Positions 58,020-64,000 of a DNA stretch of 64,000 nt are shown here, piece by piece. Position numbers and translations under genes: made by a program. The stretch is from Cryptomeria japonica (lineage: Eukaryota; Streptophyta; Pinopsida; Cupressales; Cupressaceae). The stretch is from assembly GCF_030272615.1 (NCBI RefSeq), contig NC_081414.1:526049137-526113136 (forward strand), read 5' to 3'. How positions within the stretch are numbered: the stretch's first letter is position 1; each line of letters opens with the position of its first letter. Under the pieces are notes generated by a model. It saw nothing but the letters and a program-made list of their open reading frames with translations, had not been told where the DNA came from and ran no database searches.

Positions 58020-58258
58020 AACATTATTCTCCCAATTTTTATCTCTCTCGTGCTTTCATGGAATGTCTAGACCTTAAGTGGCAATAATCTTCGTCAAATC
58101 ATACATGGTATAGATCCTTTTACACCAACTCTTACATGATATGAGAGCTAATGGGATTGCTTCTTGTTAGTCTTATTTGAGAGATCTAGGTTATAATCTT
58201 GATGGATCTTGAAAAGTTGTGTATGCTCTTCTCTTGCATCGAATGGTGACTTGGAGAG
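58020..58258 (+). repeat. Direct repeat copy 2, with PBS-like site
   Basis: The partner of 57005-57254. It contains CTTACA then TGATATGAGAGCTAATGGG, the clearest copia-type LTR end plus PBS in this region. Confidence 0.75.
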
Positions 58259-58329
58259 CTTTATATAAATACCATATTTGGGGGTTTTCCTCTTTATGGC
58301 TTTGTATTGCAAGTCAAATTTAGAGCTTA

Positions 58330-59657
58330 TTGGTGCATGTCGTATGCTAAAATTCATAATTTAATCAACTAGAAATCAAAGGGAAATCACAAATCCCTAT
58401 CATAATAGAATTCAAACAAAAACTCAATGAAATATAGATGCATATAGAATAATTCTAAACAATATAGAACTCCCTATTGTGCATCATGGCTTCCATTGCT
58501 CTTCTCTTCTTTGTGGTATGGTGGCTCTCAAATATTGCACTGGCAACCTGCAATTGACACAAAGATTCAAAGTTCGTGATTCAGAGGAATTGTGAGGAAT
58601 TGAATGCTCAATTTATAGATAATTGGATGAGATTGAATGAAAGGTGGAACAAATTGATTAAGAGGTGGAACTCAGGTGAGCTCACATGCTGATTGATAGT
58701 TGAACCATTGATTTGGAGGTGGAATAGAATAAATTGAATAGATTAATGAGTTAACTGATTGAGAAAAAGATTGATTGAAGGATGAAAAAGAATGGTTGGA
58801 GGAAATAAAGAGGAGGAGACAATTAACTGATTGAAATATTTTTGAGAGCTTTATTTAGAAAAAGCTAACTAAAAGATAGAAATATGAATGAAGAGAAAAT
58901 TGAATTAAATTTTTTTTTTGCTCGGTAAGAGAAAATTGAATTAATTAATTGATTGAATTAATTAATTTAGCATGTACTTGCACTTTGACTTTGATTTTCA
59001 ATTTAATCTTTACATGAGATTCAATTCAAATATTGAATTTATTTTAATTCAATCTATTATTTGAATATATTTAGAACTTGATTTTGAAATTTAATTTGAT
59101 TTTTGAAGTCATGCACATGTATTTGAAATTAGAAGAAATTAGAAGAATAATGAAATTAGAAGAATATAAAATTAAATAAAATTAGAATTTGGGGATTTGG
59201 AATTTGAAATTTGAAGAATTAATTACTTAATTAAATAATTTAAAGAAACTATTTAATTATTTAGAAATTGAATTTAAGTAAATAATAAAGATTATTTAAA
59301 TTAAAGGATTAAAATCATAATTAATTAAATAATAAATATTAAATTAATATTTAGAAAAGGGTTAATGATTAATTGATCAGAGATAGAAATTGAAAATGGA
59401 ATTTATTTAAATAATAAAGATTATTTAAATTGAGGGATAATCATCATTAATTAAATAATAAATATTTAATTAATATTAAAAAATGGTTAAATGATAAATG
59501 ATGATAGAATTGAAATTGAAATAATTAGTAAGATGATGAGGAAATATAAATTTAGAAGAATAAAATTAATTAACTTAATTAAATAATTAAAGAATCATTT
59601 AACTAATTTAAACGAATAATTAGTATGCAATTAATGAGACATTTTTAGGTGTCTACA
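58330..59657 (-). repeat. Element F 3' LTR (inner edge firm, outer edge approximate)
   Basis: The minus-strand start TGTAGACACCT at 59657 is the family start seen in A and B. A TATA-like TATAAATTGAGC lies near 58617. The low-coordinate end is a guess, because no second LTR of F is in the window. AT palindromes and ATTAATTAA runs fill the U3 part. Confidence 0.55.
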
Positions 59658-59672
59658 TTTGCCCCTCTTTGA
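59658..59672 (-). other. Polypurine tract of element F
   Basis: Minus-strand CTCAAAGAGGGGCAAA before the LTR, nearly identical to B's PPT. The adjacent TTTGAAACAACATTGTTTCAACATTTTC also parallels B. Confidence 0.8.
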
Positions 59673-62099
59673 GAAAATGTTGAAACAATGTTGTTTCAAA
59701 GAAAACAAATTTTTTATGCCCCAATAATACTTAGGGTGTAATGCCCACTCGAGAGATTGTTTGTGCATTAAAGACATGAATGATCTCTCGAAAAAAGAAG
59801 AATGTGAGATGAAAGATAGAATAATGGTTAGTTGATTAGGGATAGAGATAGGTGATGTGAAGATGATATCGAGATAGAATATTAGAGAATGAAACTTAGA
59901 ATGAAATAGAATAATGTTAAATGATAGAAAATAATTTAGAAAGAGATGATGAGAAAATAATCAACAAACTAGCAGAAACAAATGGGATGAAATGATAATG
60001 ACTGATTCACGAACCCGTGTCATTATTTATTATGCAATATGTATTCATCACTGAGCCTTATTATTGAACAATGGAGCTTAGCACATCGGAGTATAAGGAA
60101 CCACGATGTAAAGATATCTCATTGAAGAAACAAACAAGTAGCAGACAAGGACTGAAACCCTCCATTCTGGGAAATACACTAGGGGTCGAGGTATGTGTGA
60201 CATTCACAAACTGAATGCTCCTATCACAGACACCCACTAGAGCAATTTCCCTAGAACTTCATTGGTTCACACTACAAACAACAAACAAAGAAAAAGATAA
60301 TGCCCATCATGGCTCCTCTAATCACTTGTGGACATCCTTGAGTAGCATAGGAACACGATCTGTCGCCAAATGATAAAAGATAAAGATTGACCTGGACAAA
60401 ATTCAGCAACTATATCGATCTTGTGCCTTCGTTCACAATTCCTTGATGTGATAGTTGATAATGTATGATCTCAGAAAGTTATGGACCCCGTTTAAGACTG
60501 ATCTATCTGGTTACGAGTGTATCCTCTTTTGTTTAAGACAAGATAATGATCACTTGATATGGATATGATACGATTGATAAGACAGTTTGATCAGTTGATT
60601 GCAGATGTTTGACTGGATAGTTGTATCCTTTGTTAACTTCATGCGAAGTGTTTGCTGAATATCTGCTAGGATGTTTGATTCTTGCGAGACATTTTATTGC
60701 AAGTTTTTTTTTTGATTGATTTTTGATTATTTTTGGGTTGATGTTGATTATATGTGAATGTTTTTGGTATTTACTCAGGATCGTATTTGAATTTTTTTTT
60801 GGTTGATTTTTTTAGGAGCATATATGTGAATGTTTTTGGTTGATTTTTTCAAGACATTTTCTAAATGTTTTTGGATTTTTATGTTTTTCATTGTTTTTGG
60901 ATTTTTATGTTTTTCACTGTTTTTGAATTTTTTCAGGACTCTATATGATTTTTTAGGATTTTTTCATGGCTTTTTATGATTTTTATGATTTTTGAATGAT
61001 TTTCCCAATGTTTTTGGATTTTTCCAGTTATGCCTCCAGTGTGCAGACCTATATGACATAATGATCTGTAGATTGCATGTGGAGACAATGAATTTTTGAC
61101 ATGACCTATGTTAATGCAATATGCATGATGAAGATGCCTTTCCTATATGATGTACAAAACATTTCCTAGATAAGCGGTCAATCGATCCTTAAGGTCCCTT
61201 GGAACATCCAAATTAACACACTTAGTGACTAGGATTTACAAATGGAGACGCGAAAAACTTCCCCATTGGTTCTTGAAACTTTGGTCTTCTTTTGCCCATG
61301 TGTGTGCAGTGTTCTCTAAAGATCCTTAACATCCTATATGCCTAGCTACATGAATTATTCTATCTTCAAAATCATCCCGAATAGAACCTCACTGCCAACA
61401 AGATTTTAGAGCTCCGACGAGGTTATAGACTATAATTTCTCAAATATCGCTTCATTGATAGTAGGCATTCATAGCCCTGATGGAGTTACTCGCATGTTCC
61501 CATAGTCAAGATTTTTGTCGCACTTTGTATGCGTGATATTTCAGTTATATATCATTGCTCTTTTGCCTTGAGATGAATATTTGGCATAGCATTTTTTCTT
61601 TTTTATTTTCTTGCCTTGAATTGTAAGTAATGAAACCTACTTGGGTGTGACAATTACAGTGGCACTGAAGTAGAGTTTTAGATTTTTCACTAGACATATG
61701 ATCAACTAGGTGTCTCGAATGAATTAGAGATTTTCTTAATGTGTTTTAGATATAGCAATTGATAGATTTTGGGTTCCCAAGACTCAAATAGTGAAATCAC
61801 TACCCAACCATAAGTAAAGCGTCGTCACAGGGTAATGTTGAAAATGTATGACTTTAGGACCTCAAAGACTTCATGTCCGAATATCTAAGAAAGAAGATGA
61901 CCCATGTCTCTGAATGCAAACAAATGATAAACTTGGACAATTGCCCTATTTTTATTGATGCTGCTAAATGCTAATGCAAAATTTTTGCGAATGCGATGCA
62001 TTTGAAAAGGAAACTATATGTGATGCAGGGATTTGAAGAAAATGAGATGCAATGCAGAAAGAAAAACCTAAGCTAACCTAGCCCTTAGATATAATATCG
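59673..62099 (-). other. 3' non-coding region of element F
   Basis: About 2.4 kb with no gene that I can support. A run of degenerate TTTTTGGATTTTTATG and GATTTTT repeats is at 60700-61030. Confidence 0.55.
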
Positions 62100-62797
62100 T
62101 TAAAGTTGCATGCTGTTCATAGGGTCAGGGAGTGGATCTCCCTCCATGGTAGCAAAATTGTATGCTCCATTTCCTATAACCCTTGTTATGATAAAAGGAC
62201 CTAGCCAGTTAGGTTCAAACTTCCCTGACTTTTCTTATTCTGCTAGGTTCCTTTGGTTCTCCTTGAGAACTAGATCTCCCACTTCAAAATTCCTTGGGCA
62301 TACCCGTTTATTGTAAGTCCTTCTCAATCTGTTCTGGTAACCTTGCAAATGATTTAAAGTAGTTTGTCTCTTTTCATCGAGCATTTCAAGCTCTTGTAAT
62401 CTTGCAACCCGATAGTCTTCCTCTTATATGATGTACCGATAGGTAGTATTGCTTCTGTACCATAGACCAATGAATATGGTGTTGCTCCTGTAGGGGTGCG
62501 TACTCCTATTCTATAAGCCCAAAGAGCGGGATTTAATTGGAGATGCCAGTCCCATCCTGCATCAGTGATAACTTTCTTTAAGATCTTTAATATTGTCTTG
62601 TTTGTTGCCTCTGTTTGTCCATTGCTTTGCAGATAATATGGTGTTGTAAATCTTTGTTGTATTTGAATTTTTTCACACAATTCTCTTATTTCTTGATTTT
62701 TGAATCGACATCCATTGTCTGTCACTATGCACATTAGAATCCTGTATCGACAGATAATGTAATTAAGCATGATTTTTGCTATTTTCTTGCCAGTGGT
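62100..62797 (-). pseudogene. Element F integrase (core C-terminal half and C-terminal module), interrupted by element G
   Basis: The minus-strand frame has VTDNGCRFKN (second catalytic Asp), YYLQSNGQTEATNKTIL (Glu in the expected place), LWAYRIGVRTPTGATPYSLVYG and, after a frameshift near 62380, NFEVGDLVLKENQRNLAE, a stop, then KFEPNWLGPFIITRVIGNGAY and GDPLPDPMNSMQL. The C-terminal module is clearly related to that of A and B (FEVGDLVLRENPKN...KFEPNWFGPYII). Upstream pol is cut off at 62798 where element G begins. Confidence 0.8.
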
Positions 62798-63966
62798 TGT
62801 AATACCCTAAAATTGGTCATCTAAACCATGAGCCCCTAATCTCGACAACATCACCAAGGTCCTAACAAAAGACAATTAAATCAACTTTGAGCACACAATT
62901 AATTAATTCTTCAATCATTAAATGTCACATGGCAAGTGAATTATTCAATATTAATTAAATCATTCCAGTAAATCATTTTGATCAATTATCCTATTTAATT
63001 TTTTAAATATCCTAGCATATTTAATTAATTAAGAAATTTCCCATTTAATCATAAAAAAAGAATTAATTTATTACAAAAGATGAATTAATTACAAAGCAAG
63101 AGTTAAATTGAAAATAAAATAAAAGAATTGAATTGAGAGAGAAATAAAACTTGAGATATTATTTCTTCTTCTAAATTGAGATAATTTGAAATAAAAAAAG
63201 TAATTAAATTGAATTATTAATCATTCTCTAAAATTGGAACTCAAAGCTTTTGAGAAAAGAAGTTCTGTTGCATTGAAAAGACTTTTTTCTTGAATAAATC
63301 AAAGAAATCGCATGGAATCACCTGTTTTTATCTCAAGTGCATGGAATTAAATGAATTTTATCTCCAATACAAACTCGAACTTATAATTTGAATGCATTTC
63401 AATCAAGCTATAATTGGAATCTATCTCAAGGTTATCTGAATCTAATTTCTCAATTATTTAAATTATCCTAAATTGTGTTTTTTCTTGAATAATCTCAACC
63501 GCTTGTGGCTAATTGATCTTGACCGTTGGTCTCTCTTTTGATTCTCTATAAATTCAGCCTTCATCTCTCATTCAAAACACCTTGGAGATTTATTGTTATT
63601 ATACAGTTTTTGCTCTAGAGTCATTGAAGATATTGTGCTTTTTTGAGATTATTGCATCTTAGTTTAGCTCTTTGCATATTTAGTTCAATTATGATTGCTT
63701 GAATTCATATAGCTTCCTATTCATCCATTTAGCTTATTATCATGCTCATATAGATCAAATCCTTTGTCTTGGTGTAGTCTAGCCACTGATATTGCTTATA
63801 CAAATCTGAGAGCAAGTCTATACTCGCATCTTTTAGAAGGCAATGTGTCGATTTGTTATGGTTTTATTATTCATGCTTATATCTATCCAACCATACATGT
63901 AATGACTTAATTGAAGTGTTGTGTCTTACAACTTGCAGATACTTATTCCACTTTTCACACTCCACA
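62798..63966 (+). repeat. Element G 5' LTR
   Basis: Starts TGTAATACCCTAAAATTGG, a common gypsy LTR opening, in the middle of F's integrase. Its TATA box is CTATAAATTC near 63547. The probable end is CACTCCACA at 63966, just before the PBS. The partner LTR is off the window, so the end is inferred. Confidence 0.7.
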
Positions 63967-63970
63967 CCTC

Positions 63971-63988
63971 TAACACCCACCGTGGGGC
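63971..63988 (+). other. Primer binding site of element G
   Basis: TAACACCCACCGTGGGGC matches the common plant gypsy PBS TGGCGCCCACCGTGGGGC except for three G-to-A changes. I infer that element G continues to the right. Confidence 0.65.
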
Positions 63989-64000
63989 ATAAGACTACAT

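Overview
The window reads as nuclear DNA of a seed plant with a large, repeat-dominated genome. A gymnosperm (conifer-like) is my best guess, inferred from AT-rich, deeply nested and mutated LTR retrotransposons around a single recognisable host gene. There is no operon structure, no CRISPR array, and no rRNA or tRNA gene that I can support.

Layout, left to right. (1) 1-10548: element A, a Ty3/gypsy (Tat-like) retrotransposon on the minus strand. Its left end lies outside the window and its 5' LTR has become a tandem triplicate. (2) A sits inside the reverse transcriptase of element C, a chromovirus on the plus strand (10549-14286). C in turn abuts element D, a decayed Ty1/copia polyprotein (14287 to about 17510), so the left part is a three-level nest. 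(3) 18525-20686: element I, a complete non-coding LTR element on the minus strand with two 280-bp LTRs, a PBS, a PPT and perfect 5-bp target duplications. (4) 21947-24084: the one intact host gene, a two-exon P-class pentatricopeptide repeat protein on the minus strand. (5) 26207-56258: two related LTRs on the minus strand, one with a PPT on its inner side and one with a PBS on its inner side. They may bound a single element E. Between them lie a DNA-transposon-like unit T (transposase-like pseudogene at 28627-31614 on plus, a multi-exon gene-like region at 44470-46532 on minus, GC-rich inverted subterminal motifs near 28.4 and 49.9 kb) and, inserted in T, element B. (6) Element B (32793-44305) is complete: 780-bp LTRs, PBS, gag, protease and PPT, in the same family as A. 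(7) 56.7-58.3 kb: copia-like LTR/PBS remnants split by a 5S-rRNA-derived dimer. (8) About 58.3-62.8 kb: element F (minus), a relative of A and B that still has integrase. It is cut at 62798 by the LTR and PBS of element G, which runs off the right edge.

How they fit together: A and B lack reverse transcriptase, RNase H and the integrase core but share the same compact gag-protease-short-tail layout, so they look like a non-autonomous family. F has a related integrase C-terminus and a similar PPT region, so an F-like element could have supplied the missing enzymes. B also carries, antisense to its own transcript, a plant mobile domain (PMD) gene that keeps a TATA box, a start codon, a GT-AG intron and a second exon in phase. 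All of its visible in-frame stops are TGA. Most other coding regions in the window are also broken by stops and frameshifts.
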